Program-made: the position numbers and the translations under genes
From: Tricholomella constricta
Taxonomy: Eukaryota; Basidiomycota; Agaricomycetes; Agaricales; Lyophyllaceae
Assembly: GCA_013368375.1 (NCBI GenBank)
Contig: JAACJP010000027.1
Coordinates: forward strand, 248,001 to 312,000
Direction of reading: 5' to 3'
Length of the DNA: 64,000 nucleotides
In this document: in pieces, positions 11,933 to 24,668 of the stretch
Position numbering within the stretch: the first letter of the stretch is position 1
How the letters are laid out: each line of letters starts with the position of its first letter
Notes under the pieces: generated by a model
Seen by the model: only the letters and a program-made list of their open reading frames with translations
What the model was told of the DNA's origin: nothing
Database searches by the model: none

Positions 11933-12917
11933 CTTCAAACTATAAGCTTGCAGCTCAATAAACTCGAACGTACTTTCGTAGCGTGCAGATGAACTGTAAA
12001 AATAATTTCCGCCAGGTGGGTCCCTGTCTTGACCCTTTCTCCGCGCGTAGGCGTCCCGATCAAGTTTACATTTCTCGTCTAAATTTTACGGCCTTCAAGC
12101 TAGGTTCAAAGTTTCCTTGAGCACTCGGTTTGAAGAGGATCACCAGGTTCGCTGTTGCCAGGTTCGTACTCAGGTAGACTGATTTCAATGCCCTGAAATC
12201 GATCGGAAGCTGTAGCTATCTCAGTACGCTCCGCACTCGCACCGTGTACTTATGAATCGCGTGCACAGCCTATCTCGAAAGCGTCTCGCTTCAAGACGAT
12301 TCTAGGTCACTACTTTGTTGTGTTGGATGTACCTGACCGGTAAGTACATATGTCAATTCACATCCGAGTCCCATTGATGATCGCACTATCTAACGCTTCC
12401 ACCAGATAGCCAGGTTGCCCTGCGCAGCGCCACATCACCGCGTGAATACGTCTTTTAGTAGTGTTCGATGCTTTTGATACTGCGATCACTTGTCCTTCGC
12501 GCCCCTACTATCAGTCTGCCGTTGAGTGCGTCTCTATTGCTACCTTCTATCATTTTCTCCAGGGTTTCAATCTTCTCGGTAGGTCAACGGACTTCTACTT
12601 GACCCTTAGCCCACGATTAAGCGGTTTCCAGAAATGCTTGCCGGTATGTCACACAAATAACGTGCACGTCCCCGCTGCGGCGACTGCTGAAGGCGTCGCT
12701 AACGATTCTCCAATTTCGCTTCCTCCTCTGCGCGCTGCTCACTATTCTATCGTGTACCTGGCTGGTACGTCTGTTCATATTGCCGCTTATCATTATCGTA
12801 TCTAAACTTTTCTTCCATGCTGCGCATCATCGCCTTGGACGCGAACGGCATCTGATAACAATAGGTGAGGTACGTCTCCGTCTTTCCACTCAGAGTATTC
12901 AATATTCTCAGCAGACT
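11933..12917. repeat. Diverged partial copy of block A (about 985-bp tandem unit)
   Basis: The segment beginning AGCTCAATAAACTCGAA and running through GGTGGGTCCCTGTCTTGACC is repeated about 985 bp later, just before A' at 13045. The 12060-12900 part aligns with 13045-13900, but with many substitutions and small gaps. It is an older member of the same repeat family. Confidence 0.8.
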
Positions 12918-13044
12918 TCAAACTAGGCTTGCAACTCAATAAACTCGAAGTTGGCTGACTCTATCGTGGCATGCAGATGAACTACATCATCTCCGCAAGG
13001 TGGGTCCCTGTCTTGACCCTTTCTCCGCGCGTGGGCGTCCCAAT

Positions 13045-16000
13045 CAACTTTACATTTCTCGTCTAAACTCTAAACTCCACGGCCTTCAAGCTAGCTTCAA
13101 AGTTTTCTTGACAGGTACTCCGTTTGTGGAGGATCACCAGGTTCGCTGCCAGGTTCGTACCCAGGTAGACTAGTTTCAATGCACTCAACAATCGGAAACT
13201 GTAGCTATCTCAGTACGCTCCGCATTCGCACCGTGTACCTATGAACCGCGTGCACGGCCTATCTCAAAAGTGTCTCTGGGAGTTCAAGGCAAATCTGCGT
13301 CACCACTTTATTGGATGTACCTGACCGGTGTAAGTATACATGTCATTTCACATCCGAGTCCCCATTCGCACTATCTAATTCTCGCTTCTGTCTGATTCCC
13401 GAAGAGCCAGGTCGCCCTGTACAGCGCCACATCACCGCGTGCGCCATGAACACGTCTCATAACAGTGTTGGATGTTCGTGATAGTGCGATCACTTGTCCT
13501 CCGCGTCCCTACCATCAGTTTACCATTTCCCACAGGGTTCAATCTTCTCTGTAGATCAACGGATTTCTGCTTGACCCTTAGCCCATGATTAAGCGGTTTC
13601 TAGAAATGCTTACCGGTATTTGACACAAATAACATGTACGTCCCCGCTGCGATGACTGCTGAAGGCGCCGCTGACGCTTCTCCAACCTCGCTTCCTCCTT
13701 TGCGCGCTACGTCACTGTCTTATCGTGTACCTGATGGGTACGTTTCTTCGCATTGCCCCTGATTTTTTCATATCTAAACCTTGCTTCCGTGCTGCGCAGC
13801 ATCATCGCCACGGACGCGAATGGCCTCTGATAAGAATAGGTGAGATACCTCTCCGTCTTTCCACACAGGGCTTTCAACATTATGAGCAGTACGACCACTG
13901 CCTGTCTGTCATGTCTGCGCCACGGCGTGTGTCCTTACGTTTAATGCCTCAATATTTTCTGTAGTCCGATCATCCCGCACGGCTGACATCCCAATATCAT
14001 ATCTCAATCAGACGATCTCGTATATGCTACACACAGAACTCATTCACATCTCTTTGATGTGTTTTTAGATCTATAGTTTATCCCTGTGGCCCGAGCAGTG
14101 CTTTCACCGGATGGGAATGATGTGCGAGAGGGGTCCTTCGACGGCTTGAAGACATGGACCTTCCATCCCTTACTTCCAGGGGTCTGGGTCTTCGTTTTCG
14201 ATTTGAAGTTCTAGCCCGTTAATGAGCACGTACATCCCTCCCTGTGTCGAAAACGCTGCTGCTGAATATTGTTTCCTAGTCGAACAGGCGGCCCCTCACG
14301 AAAATTCAATTTTTCGCCTTCCGGGAATCACTGTCTTCTCTGGATGTTATCAGAGGAATGGTGATTGTACGCGGTGGAGGCCAATGTCGCAAGTCACAGA
14401 AGTAGCATGCACTTCCCGCTGCGATGACTGCTGAAGGCGCCACTAACGATTCCCAAATCTCGTTTCCTCCTCTGCGCGCTACATCACTGTTCTATCGTGT
14501 ACCTGACTGGTACGTCTATTTACATTGCCGCTGATCATTATCGTATCTAAATTTTGCGTCCCTGCTGCGCAGCGTCATCGCGCTAGACGCGAACGGCATT
14601 TGACAAGAATAGATGACGTATGTCTCCATCTGCGAGAGAGCTTTCGCCGGATGGGAATAACGCGCGGGAGGGGTCCATCGACGGCTTGACTACATGGATC
14701 TCTGTATCCCTTACTTCCAGGGGTATTCGCCTCTGATTCGAATCCCTAGCCCGTAAATAAGCACTACTTGCTGGAAGAATTGACCTGTACATGATAACGA
14801 CACTCGATCAATGAGATACAACACGTACGTCCCTCCCTTTGCCGAAAGCGCTGCTGCTGCTCACGGTTTTCTAAGGGACGAAAGCCGAATAGGCGGCGCC
14901 TCACGAAAAGTTTGATTTTTCGGCTTCCGGGAATCACTGTTTTCTTACGCGGATGCGATCGTGTGCGGTGAGGCCACTGTGATTCCAATGACATATCTCA
15001 ATCTGACGATCTCGTATAGCTACACACAGCATCTCTTTGTGGTGTTTTTGAATGTATTCCCAATTCCAATGATTGTTGTGGCCTGAGCAGTGCTTTCACT
15101 GGATGGGATTGATGCGCGGGAGGGTTTATCGACGGCTACAAATATCCTCAACCCTTACTCCCAGGGGTGTTCGCCTCCGATTCGAATTTCGAGCTTTGCT
15201 CTCCGGACGGATTGACCGGTACATGACCACCTCATTCGATCAATAACATCTCGTACGTCCCTGTGCCGAAAGCGCTGCTGCTGCTTACTGTTTCCTAAGG
15301 GGCGAAAGTCGAATATGCGGCGCCTCAGGAAAATTCAATTTTTCGCCTTCCGGGAATCACTGTTTTCTTACGCGGATGCTCTCGGACGAATAGCGATCGT
15401 GCGGTGGAGGCCAGTCTCGCTGCATGGATCTCACCAGATTCGTGCACGCCTAATTTCGGGAGATGATTAGGACGGCGTCAAGGCACTCGAAGCGGTCCTC
15501 GCCTCCCTCGACGGCAATATTGTTCACCCCACCATTGGGACACGAAGGTGCACGTTGAAGACACCGTTATGACGCGCTACGTCCCTGAAACCAGGAGTGG
15601 AGTGAAGCGAAGCCGCGGTCCGATTGCATCCTCCGCCGTTCGTACGTACATTTTGTTTGCTTTTGTTCTCCGTCCTTGCCGATATTCTATAAAAGCTGTC
15701 TCGAATCCCTATCCAGCTTCAGCTCCCCAACTCTCCGCTGTGTTTTCCTGCCGTTAAATCGCAAACTAGAGTAACGCCAACGGTGCGATGGCAGACCCAT
15801 CATATTAAAAATGTCTGTATCAGTAGTGTCTACTTCGTCCAACGCTGACAATTTTCCCTAGCCCTTTTGTTTTTTCTGTGGCTCTTGACGCCGACCAAGG
15901 TGTGTTCTTATTCCTTCGACACTGTTCTTGAAAGCTCAATGAAAACGCTCGTTAGCCTAAATCCGCGGCAATTTTCCATGATTCAAGGTGAAAACTTTGA

Positions 16001-16595
16001 TTGTTCAACTTGCGTATTGTTCTTACACTGAACGCCATGATTGTCAGTTCGATTCTGTAAGCCCTGCACGCGCCCTTTGTTCATTCATAACATGCCTTCT
16101 GCGAGTGCCAGGTTTTGAAGCGCGTATCGACTATTACAGATGTTATAGCTATGTCGTGCGTACAAGTGCATTGCAGCCCCCCATCTGCTTATATGTGCGC
16201 TGGAAGAGCCCAGCGTTCGTCAGGCCTTTCATCAGTTGTCTATGCAACTCGCGGGCCCATGTTGTCGCGCTGTGACACGGCATCATGTATCTATCCCACT
16301 GACGCAGCATACTAGTTGAAAATATCTCAAAGTATTCTCTTTCCGTAGTTTACACTGTACCTAGAAAGTAATACACCTCTGTCCCCGCCCCTAGCGTGCC
16401 TCTCTATGACTGAATCTCTCCGAATGCCAGCCCGTCGAACCGGAACCGTCATGCCGCGGTGTCGTTTGTGTCTGCGCTACCGCCGTCTTGATGTATTCTA
16501 TTTGAATTGAATGTGAGCACACGGAAATTAGATACTCGTAGACAAGGGCTTCGCGGATGCGTACTCACGTCTCTGCAATGTCCCGATGAGCACTA
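13045..16595. repeat. Block A', copy 2 of the segmental direct repeat
   Basis: Near-identical to 1-3532. Differences include a 19-bp insertion near 14957 and scattered single-base changes, for example at 13602 and 14442. It ends exactly at the transposon target TA (16594-16595). Confidence 0.9.
16594..16595. repeat. Left TA target-site duplication
   Basis: First copy of the duplicated TA; the second is at 23253-23254. Copy 1 of the segmental repeat has one TA at this position. Confidence 0.88.
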
Positions 16596-16764
16596 CACCA
16601 CCGATCGAGTTCAATGTATTTGAAACATCGTTTAGTAAGATGAAATAGATAACCTGTCGGGAGAAGACAGAATTGTCTAGACAAGCTTCGAATGATACCT
16701 GACGCCCGTTGCTGTCCCTGTCTCACGTCTAGCTCGGGTCAACATCCAGCAAGGACCTCGCACT

Positions 16765-16783
16765 GACATTCATGACGGATGTC
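16765..16783. repeat. Left subterminal palindrome of the transposon
   Basis: GACATTCATGACGGATGTC, an imperfect palindrome 170 bp inside the left end. A related palindrome lies about 65 bp inside the right end. It is a candidate binding site for a transposon-encoded protein. Confidence 0.55.
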
Positions 16784-16862
16784 AACAGAACTGTAATTTG
16801 ACGCAGGCGGGAGATCTAGCACCGGCAGTTTTATAAGACAGGAAAGCATGGTAAGTATATCA

Positions 16863-19800
16863 TCATCCTCCCTGCGCTTTTGCCCCTGCCTGCTTGTCCA
16901 CCTTCGCTTTCTTGTTCTTGGCCCTCGTAGCTTGAGCCTGGGCGGTTGCTCCAGCACGTTTCACGGGGCCGGTCTCTTGAAGAACTGCTGAAAACTCGCG
17001 ATGTTTTGCTTGCCGATCCTCGAAGATGGGTTTTGGGGCAGTGAGATGTCGAGGAAGGGTCTCCCGTATCAGGTGTGCATTGTGTAATGCATGCATGTTG
17101 AGAATATAGCGAGTGTTGTCAAGATGTAAGATGGAAGACTGCAACCGTGTCGTGAGATCCCTGCCCTGGGTTACTGGGACAAGACGAGCTGAGCACTTGA
17201 AGGTTGCGCAGTCATGCTGGGCATTGACCTTGAAAAGAACACACTGTTTCAAGTTAGCTAGATATAGACAGGATATCTCCAGGTGTGACTGACCTCGGGC
17301 TTCGTGATGAAGGTTTTCAACGACTGTGTGAGGATTGGCATGTTTAGACGAGGATCATTGTGCTCGGAAACGTTGAAATGTTCAATAACAACAACGGACG
17401 CCTTGGGGACACCGGCGGAATCACAGCCGGAGGCAAGTATTCTAAATATACGTCCGACAAGGACCATACCAGAGTCCTGTGGATGCGCGAGCACTGAGCA
17501 ACTGATAAAAGAACATGATAAATTACAATGTTCTACTCACCGTGGCATTGCCATTACCCATGCTTTTGTCATTGTCCACCACTGAGAAAAAAACCCAGGA
17601 ACCCTCCTTGCAGACATCTTGCGAATGCGAGATAAGACGTTCGCATTTGCTCCAAAGCTGACCATCCGCCGTATGGACATCGAGTGCGGCAGTCCAAAGG
17701 TGGGCCAAGGATTCCTTCCAGCATGATGTTGATGTGCGAGACTTGGCCTTCAACTTCACCGTTCCTTGATGCAAAAATCAACAGGGCGAAAAGTAGAGAC
17801 AGTGATGGCGTACCGGGCTTGATTTTTGTGGTATCCATCCATCCGAGTCGGCGCTGAAGTTGTTTGTTCCTCGAGAAAAAAGTCCGAACATATTTTCCAG
17901 CCCGAATATATGTCCCCCCACCCGATTTCCACCAACCTCCGCTGACCTGGTGTTTGAATCGTTCCATACCCGCCAGAGTAACTGCGATGTCGTGGCTCGG
18001 TGCTTGGTGGTTAGAAAGTACACTGCAAAGCCGGAAAACGGCGTTCCAGCATTCGAAGACTTCGGTGGAAAAGATGATTGCAGGACCAAGGCGTCGGACA
18101 TCCTCTTTGATGTGGGTAAGGACGTGGAGTTTGTATTTGGTCAATATTCGGGCCGGGTCAACGATGGCCCAACGGTCAAGGACATTGTTGACCAAAATGT
18201 CGAGATCGAACTGGATATCGTGATGATGAGAACGAGGACATGAAAAGCAAAGACACGACAAACCAGATATCTGTCCATATCACATATTTCTGGGTACCAC
18301 AGAAGTGCGCCGAGCTCGCCGTTCGCTTTCCACAGATCGAAAAGCGGCCGAGAACATAATGATTCATCGAGGTGGAAAGCCCCGAGTTGTTGTAGTGCTT
18401 TAAAATGTTTACCTATCAATGAGTTCTTGTATTTTACCATGTATCGCGAACAAAGCGGCGAAATTGTTAAGCCATCCGTTGACGATGATTGGAGTCGAGT
18501 GGCAAACAAATCTTCTTGAGCTTTGTCCCAGGCCTTCGTTGTTTCATGCCATATGTACTTGTCATTTCCCAGTAGGACTGTGTGCAGGATCTCACACGGG
18601 CTGTCACGATGAGGATCCAAGCCTGTTATATTCAACTCAGGAGCTACCTAGAAGGTTTCGAGAGGACACGCTTACCACGAAGTCGAAGCAATACATTAAA
18701 ATGATCGCCTGGCCGTAGCTCTTTGCGGTCCGCTACACACATTACACATTGAGCATTGTATTGCTGATGATGAAAAAATAGAAGATACTGACGTGAATCA
18801 TGAGGAAGACTTGAATCGAACCGGTCAGGGGGCTGCATGATAACCCAAGAGTAAAGCTCTTCCTGTATCTCGCCAATAATACTTGTCTTGATAGCTTCAC
18901 GCTCGACGCCTTTGACTTTGCGGTCCGAAAGCCGTGCGTCTCGGGTTTCTGGATTGAAGACACGCTCCTGCTGTATGTCACGAGCTTTTTTGATGAGTTG
19001 CTCAATCCAGTGCATGGCGATCGTGTCCTTGATCCCTGTCTCGGTCTGGAGCCTGCCAACAGCGTCGCCTATTCCAAGACATGCAGTGCGAATCTGTTTT
19101 CTGATAGACGCGACAGTTTCTTCTGGTGTGCGAGGCCTTGAAGGCTGTGGAGATCAGGACAGCCCGTTAATATCTCCAGAATAATGTGCTTGAGGAACTA
19201 CTGACCGAAAAGAGAGCATGATAACCAGTATCGCTTTCACGATGGTCATGGTTTCCTCCCGACCAGTCAGATCGACACCAAAAATTAGCATTCGAGCCAG
19301 CATTGGAAGTCGTTTGTGCTTGTTGTGGATTATCAGCAGGTAATAAATGCACATGAACCTGAAATAAAATCTCTCGGTCCAGTTCGCAGTCATAGGCTGG
19401 GCTCCAGTTTCCATTTTTACTACTCGTAGAGTTTAGATCCCGCCAAAGAAAAAAGTATAACAATGATGTACCTATCTTCAACCAGCGCATCGAATTGTTC
19501 AAGTGACGATGCATGAGGCGAAGTTGAACAGAATCGGACAAAATACTCTTGTGCGTGCTTTCGATGAGGGAGATTTAAATTGGCAATATACATGTTCATG
19601 TGGGCATTGTACTGCTTGCTGCGATTCCCCGAAACGTCGTCGGCCCATGCCATAATGCGAAGAACATATACTGGACGGCCTTGAGCCAATTTGCGAACTG
19701 GATGAGGCATTTCGAATCGAGTGCGGTGCAAACCTGATGGAAAATTTGTCAGCTTTTGTGTGAGCGTGAAATAGACAGAATAGATACCAAAGAAATCTAT

Positions 19801-21425
19801 AGACAATGACCGTACCTGCAGGTCGGGAAAGTTGTATTTCAAGGTCCGTGCTGGCAGTCGTACAATCTCATGATCCTCAATGGTAAACACTCGAGACTGG
19901 TGATCGAAATATCAGTATCACAATATGACAAAAACAATTCATTGACACACCTCGCCTTCTTGTGAGACACGATATCCGTCAAAATGGTCAGTCTTCTCAA
20001 AAACGATCCATTTCAATGGGATCACAAAGTCGCCGTTGGCACACTGAGCCAATTCTTTGATATAAAAATGTCGATGAGGTGCGTTACTCCAATCTGCCCA
20101 CATTGGTGACAGGTCATCGATATCAACTTCCTCAACATACTTAGCCGCTTGCCAGGTTTCCGAGATCGTTGTTGTTATCTCAGGATAAACGTGAATGAAC
20201 TTGCGAACAAATGGATTTGCCCAATCCTGACAGATCTCGTTTGTCAACAATCAGAGTTAGAGGCTAATCACATTTGAACTTACCAGGGCAAGGAGGTCGA
20301 CGGGATGGTTCATATAGAAATGGTTTCCCATAGTCGAAGAATGTGGACGGCTTTTGAGACCAACAGACTCTCTCAGAAAGGCCTGCTTTTTGCGCAGTGC
20401 ATAAAACGAAGGCACATTAGGTGTTCCACATTCCCTCATCACCCAAAGAATAGATTTTAAGTGATCATCGGAAAGTCGAAGACGGGGTAAGTTGTCCAGC
20501 AAATCCAGCATAAACATCTGTGGAAAACCGTGACAATTTCGACTTAGAATAGAGACAAGAAGTGTGACGCTTTAAACATGCACATACAGTTTTGGATCCA
20601 TGCGGAAACCAATCAGAGTCATCGTCGTCCATGTCTGTGTCCACGTCTGGCTCAGATTCACCGCACTCACTATCTATGTCATCCAAACCTACTTCTTCTC
20701 AGTGAGTTGAACTTTTGTCCGAAGTAAATGAAGATGCTCACCCATTTTGTTTAGTGTCGAAACAACATTAGCCAATGTTGTATCGTCCTCGCAGTTGACT
20801 CCACCAGCCTGCGCAAGGACCGTATGATCAAAGTATTGGAGAGACTCAATCTCTTTCCACAGTGAATCACCAGTTCGGTCTTCTGGAATTTCCCCAGCAG
20901 ATAGGATGACACGCTGTCCACTGGCATCAAAGATCTCGTTGTCGAAGGTTGTGATATCATGGAAGGGATCAAACGGTGTGTCGATTGACTCCATTTCTTT
21001 ATCATCAGACTCTGATACCAGAAACCTATCAGCTAAGGATAATGCTCCGGATTCAAGCAGTGCTGTTCTCATGACTTCGATAACTGGCTGAACTGCACCC
21101 ACAAGAGTACGGGTTTCCAGGGCATCTTTATGTTTTTTGGATGCACGATGCTGGCTTATAGATGTTTTGGCTATAAGCGTGTCCTGTGCCATGCCGGTTG
21201 AACAGACAATACACCGAACTCGATTTCCAGGTGCGTCCTCGAAGTCAGCTGTCGGAAATCATATTTAGTCATTGGAAGCAGAATATTTCATGTGGGAAAC
21301 AAACCATAGTCTTTCCGCACAGCAGGCATTTTTTGGGAATCCAATTTTCAATCTCTGAGAGGCCCCGAGCGCTGAGGACGGCTGTGACTTCAAGTTTCGA
21401 GGACCATTTCGACCACGTGATTTGT
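16863..21425 (-). CDS. Transposase of the basidiomycete DPHRD/LLG family, multi-exon
   Basis: A long minus-strand gene in at least ten coding blocks with short introns. Near the N-terminus are a C-x2-C pair (CLLCGKTM) and a C-x2-C-x17-H-x5-H finger (RCIVC ... HRASKKH), probably for DNA binding. An acidic region follows. The central block has TANWTERFYF-type and NGNWSPAYDCELDREILFQ segments; later come ETGIKDTIAMHWIEQLI, then DPHRDSPCEILHTVLLG and RLQSSSTDGLTISPLCSRYM. Towards the end lies TEVFECWNAVFRLCSVLSN, and the C-terminal VNAQHDCATFKC segment precedes a basic tail ending at 16863. I know these segments from a protein family repeated many times in Agaricomycete genomes. Catalytic acidic residues cannot be assigned by eye. 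The exact start is unclear: the first block opens after a stop near 21460 with no obvious ATG, so a short upstream exon is possible. Confidence 0.82.
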
Positions 21426-21502
21426 GCGGTCAAACTTTGAGCCTTTTTTCGTTATCCTTTCTCTGTCCATTTTCAACGTTTGACCTTTCACTTTTTGCCT
21501 CG

Positions 21503-22831
21503 ATGGCCCCTCGAACAATGGCTGAAATGATGGACATGCACCTTGATAGCTCACCAATTCAGCCATCTGCCAGATCTTCATCACCCCAACAAAGTCCGAG
21601 TTCGTCTCCATCGCCAACACCTGCCGGCCATCAGACTGAAGGCAGTATATTGCCTCTCCCGAATTTATCTGCCTCTCATCGTAAACGACCTGCTGACTCG
21701 GACATGACACAATATGCGCAGGAAGTCGGGCGGTCTACCAAGCTCCTTAAAGGTGACCAAGAGCGACTTGAGAAGTTTTCAAAGGTACATCTGTCTTTTT
21801 TCTGATTTTGTTACTTGAAGTCTCACGATAGCAACATCAGCTCGATCATTCCGAGCAACGTATCTGGATTGCCGGTCACATTCTCAAGCTTGGTGAGCAG
21901 CAGTCTGCGCTTCAACCTCCCGATATTCTCTATATCATTCCGAAAAAATTGGAGGTGTTTATAAATTTGTCTCGATGATTCCGCATGTGCTCAGATTTAT
22001 TTTAGGCCAAAATAGACAAGCTCTCAGCGACGACTCTCCTGAACCCCTTGATTGCAGCCTATGTGCATACAAAGCATGGTCCGACCAACATCCTCGTGGT
22101 TTGTGGCCTTCCAAATATCAATATATTTGCACATCTAATGTTTTCGCAGGACTGCCTCGAAGAAAACCCTTCGTGGGGTCTCACCAAAGCTGTCAGGTCT
22201 GATAGCATCAAGTTCGAAGTCATCCACGGTCACATTCAGAAGAAGCTCACTGCCGTCCGTTATTCAATCAAAAAAACGGTGTGTTCTAAAATGATCTCCA
22301 TCCGCCGTCTTGCTAATTATCATTCTGCTGCAGATACAGGCAGCTTGTGGGAAACCTGACCCTGACGACGTGACTGGAACTCGACAGCTTGGCGCCACTG
22401 ACATTGTCGAGCTCTGCAAGACACTCATCTCCAGTAATAAGCACATGGATCAGGTTGTTGATCTGCCTATGTGTGCTCGGATAGCATTTTTGGTATGGTT
22501 TATTTCTCTCAGGTTCGACGTGATGTAAACAAATGTTGGCAGCGCAAAATCATCACCGAGGATCCATCAGGAAAGTACTGGGAATCAGTTGACAGCCAGC
22601 TTGACCGCGCCAGGGCCAAGTATACAGATGCCAAGAAGCTATCCAGGTGAGCCAATACTCTTTTCATTCAATGTTGTTCATCAAAGCTGATATTGCTCGA
22701 GATTTTTTGCTATGATCCTCGATGAGGACTGCAAGATCTACGGCAAGGCTAACCTCGATGGGCTTGTCACATCAGCCACCCGAGCGCGAACCTCGCAGGA
22801 TTTGTCAGCTGTAGACGGTGAAGCAGACTGA
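21503..22831 (+). CDS. Transposon accessory protein, 336 aa, seven exons, unknown function
   Basis: My exon model is 21503-21784, 21841-21954, 22006-22098, 22150-22278, 22334-22492, 22543-22646 and 22702-22831 (1011 nt). All introns are 50-56 nt and GT..AG, and the frame is kept throughout. The N-terminal 60 residues are rich in Ser, Pro and Gln and are followed by a basic HRKRPADSD patch that could be a nuclear signal. The rest looks helical with no motif I recognise. It is transcribed away from the transposase and shares its upstream region, so the two are probably co-regulated. By analogy with two-gene transposons it may bind the subterminal repeats, but this is inference only. Confidence 0.75.
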
Positions 22832-23252
22832 ACATCGTCGCCGATCGGGGTATAATCGGGGTATATCTTCATCATTTCTTGCTCTCGCCGTCACCCTCCA
22901 TAGCATAATCACAACCTTAATGTACGGTCAATTGTATATAATTATCACTTCTTGAACCCAATTGAAATGTATTCTTGATATTGAGAACAGTCTCGTTCAG
23001 ATGCAATCTCACTTAAATGACAGACATGTTTCCGGCATCGAGCAAAGCTACAATTTACCTCTCTGATGCATCTGCAAAGAGATATCACTCACATTCTCAG
23101 TGACATCAGCGAGACATCGCTCTCAATTCACTCTCCTGGGTTTTGACTGTTGGGCTCGGGCAGGTCTCGGACAGACATTGATGGATGTCGCTGTCACAGT
23201 CCGGCAATGTATGGCCCGAATCTGGTTCTGACCTCCGAACCAAATGGGCGTG
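22832..23252. other. Right non-coding end of the transposon
   Basis: Between the accessory-gene stop and the right tip. Holds the clustered GACAT words and the right palindrome. A short direct repeat, ATCGGGGTATAATCGGGGTAT, lies just after the stop codon near 22845. No gene seen. Confidence 0.5.
23174..23189. repeat. Right subterminal palindrome of the transposon
   Basis: GACATTGATGGATGTC. Further GACAT words cluster nearby (about 23021, 23102 and 23113). It shares the GACATT...GGATGTC frame with the left palindrome. Confidence 0.55.
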
Positions 23253-23254
23253 TA
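23253..23254. repeat. Right TA target-site duplication
   Basis: Second copy of the duplicated TA, followed directly by TGATACGAAAG of block B'. Confidence 0.88.
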
Positions 23255-24392
23255 TGATACGAAAGTAGAGGCAATACTGCGCACCGTATTATGAGCCAGA
23301 TCCCGTCGTGCTCGAGGAGTGCGTGGATATTTGCGATTGCGGTCGTCCGCCGATTGAGGTCATCGTAGCTGCGAATTGGTGAACAGAAAGCGGAGAAGAA
23401 CACGCACAGCCATTAATTGTTGTTGACTGCGACATTCTTTGAGTCGAGATTTGGCCGTTGCATGATATGCCACAGCTGCGAGTTTGCAGAAAGGAGGAGA
23501 AAACGCACAGGGTTCTGCTCTGCTCTTGCCCCCGATCTCTCGTAATACCATCCCGTCGAAACGTCATGCAACCCCATCGAACCGCCATGCCGCCGTGTCG
23601 TTGCGTCTGCGCTGCCGCCTTTTTGGTGTATCCTGCTCCTGCCCACGATCTCTCGGAATACCATCCCGTCGAACCGTCATGCAACCCCATCGAACCGCCA
23701 TGCCGCCGTGTCGTTGCGTCTGCGCTGCCGCCGTTTTGGTGTATCCTGTTTGAGCCGAATGTAAGCACAATGTACAGGAGAGATACAAAGATTACATACT
23801 CGTAGACAAGGTTTTATCCCACCTTTGAAGAATGGAAAAGCCACGTTAGCGAATACGAATGGGAAGGCGACACTATACACCGGATTCAGAGTCTAGATCC
23901 CGCCGTGCTCGAGGAGTGCGTGGACATCCGCGATTGCGTTACGCCTACTGATATTCAAAATTGAAATTTGGCTGTCCGCCGATGGAGTTCGAGAAGAACA
24001 CGCACAGGTTTCTGGCCGTAGATCGTTGCTGAGTGTTGGCCGTCCGCCGATTGAGATTGCATGGGTCCGTCGTCACAGCCGCAAGTTTGCGAACAGAAAA
24101 GAGGAGAATACGCACAGGGTTTGACTGCATGACATGTGTCGGACGCCGAATGCGATTCCGACCGTTAGCGGATAATGCGGATGGGTACTCACGCTGCTCT
24201 GCGAGTCCTGATGAGCACGATACGAACGGAAAGACGATAGATACTACAGACCGATCTCTGAGCGAGGATCCACCGTGCTCGAAGAGTGCGTGGGCATCCG
24301 CGATTGCACTGCGCACCTCCCGTCCCGTGTTAAGGCTGAAGATCTGTGACAGAAGGAGATGGAAAACGGACCTAATCCTGACTAGAAATCAT

Positions 24393-24556
24393 CGCGCTGC
24401 TCGTTGGTGCGGTGAACACGTAGATCGCATAGAACTGGGCTATCGCGCCGCTCGTTGGTGCGGTGAGCACGTAAACCTGGGCCATCGCGCTGCTCGTTGG
24501 TGCGGTGAGCACGTAAACCTGGGCCATCGCGCCGTTCGTTGGTCCAGTAAACACGT
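24393..24556. repeat. 93-bp minisatellite, contracted copy (about 1.5-2 units)
   Basis: Same unit as at 4671-5309. The left and right flanks are identical, so the difference is purely in unit number. Confidence 0.92.
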
Positions 24557-24668
24557 AGAAAACATGGACGCCTGGTCGTCAGTCGGTTGCGGTTGCGGTC
24601 GTGGTTGCGATTGTGCGGCAGCCGAGTCGATGGCGGTGGATGAGTGGGTGGACAGAGCAGCGCACTGA

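Larger units (their letters stand above)
16596..23252. mobile_element. 6657-bp DNA transposon with TA target duplication
   Basis: Both ends are defined by comparison with the empty site at 3531-3532. The left end begins CACCACCGATCGAG, and the right end finishes AAATGGGCGTG, so both termini begin with CAC when read inward; the inverted match is very short (5 of 7). Inside are two divergent genes, a minus-strand transposase (16863 to about 21425) and a plus-strand accessory gene (21503-22831), with subterminal GACAT palindromes at both ends. A TA duplication, CAC...GTG tips and a two-gene layout recall the CMC (CACTA/Mirage/Chapaev) group, but that placement is inference. The coding exons show no break I can find, so the insertion looks young. 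Confidence 0.88.

Noticed and set aside
22493..22512. 20-nt intron in the transposon accessory gene
   Set aside because: Too short to splice. Using the later acceptor at 22542 gives a normal 50-nt intron and keeps the frame.
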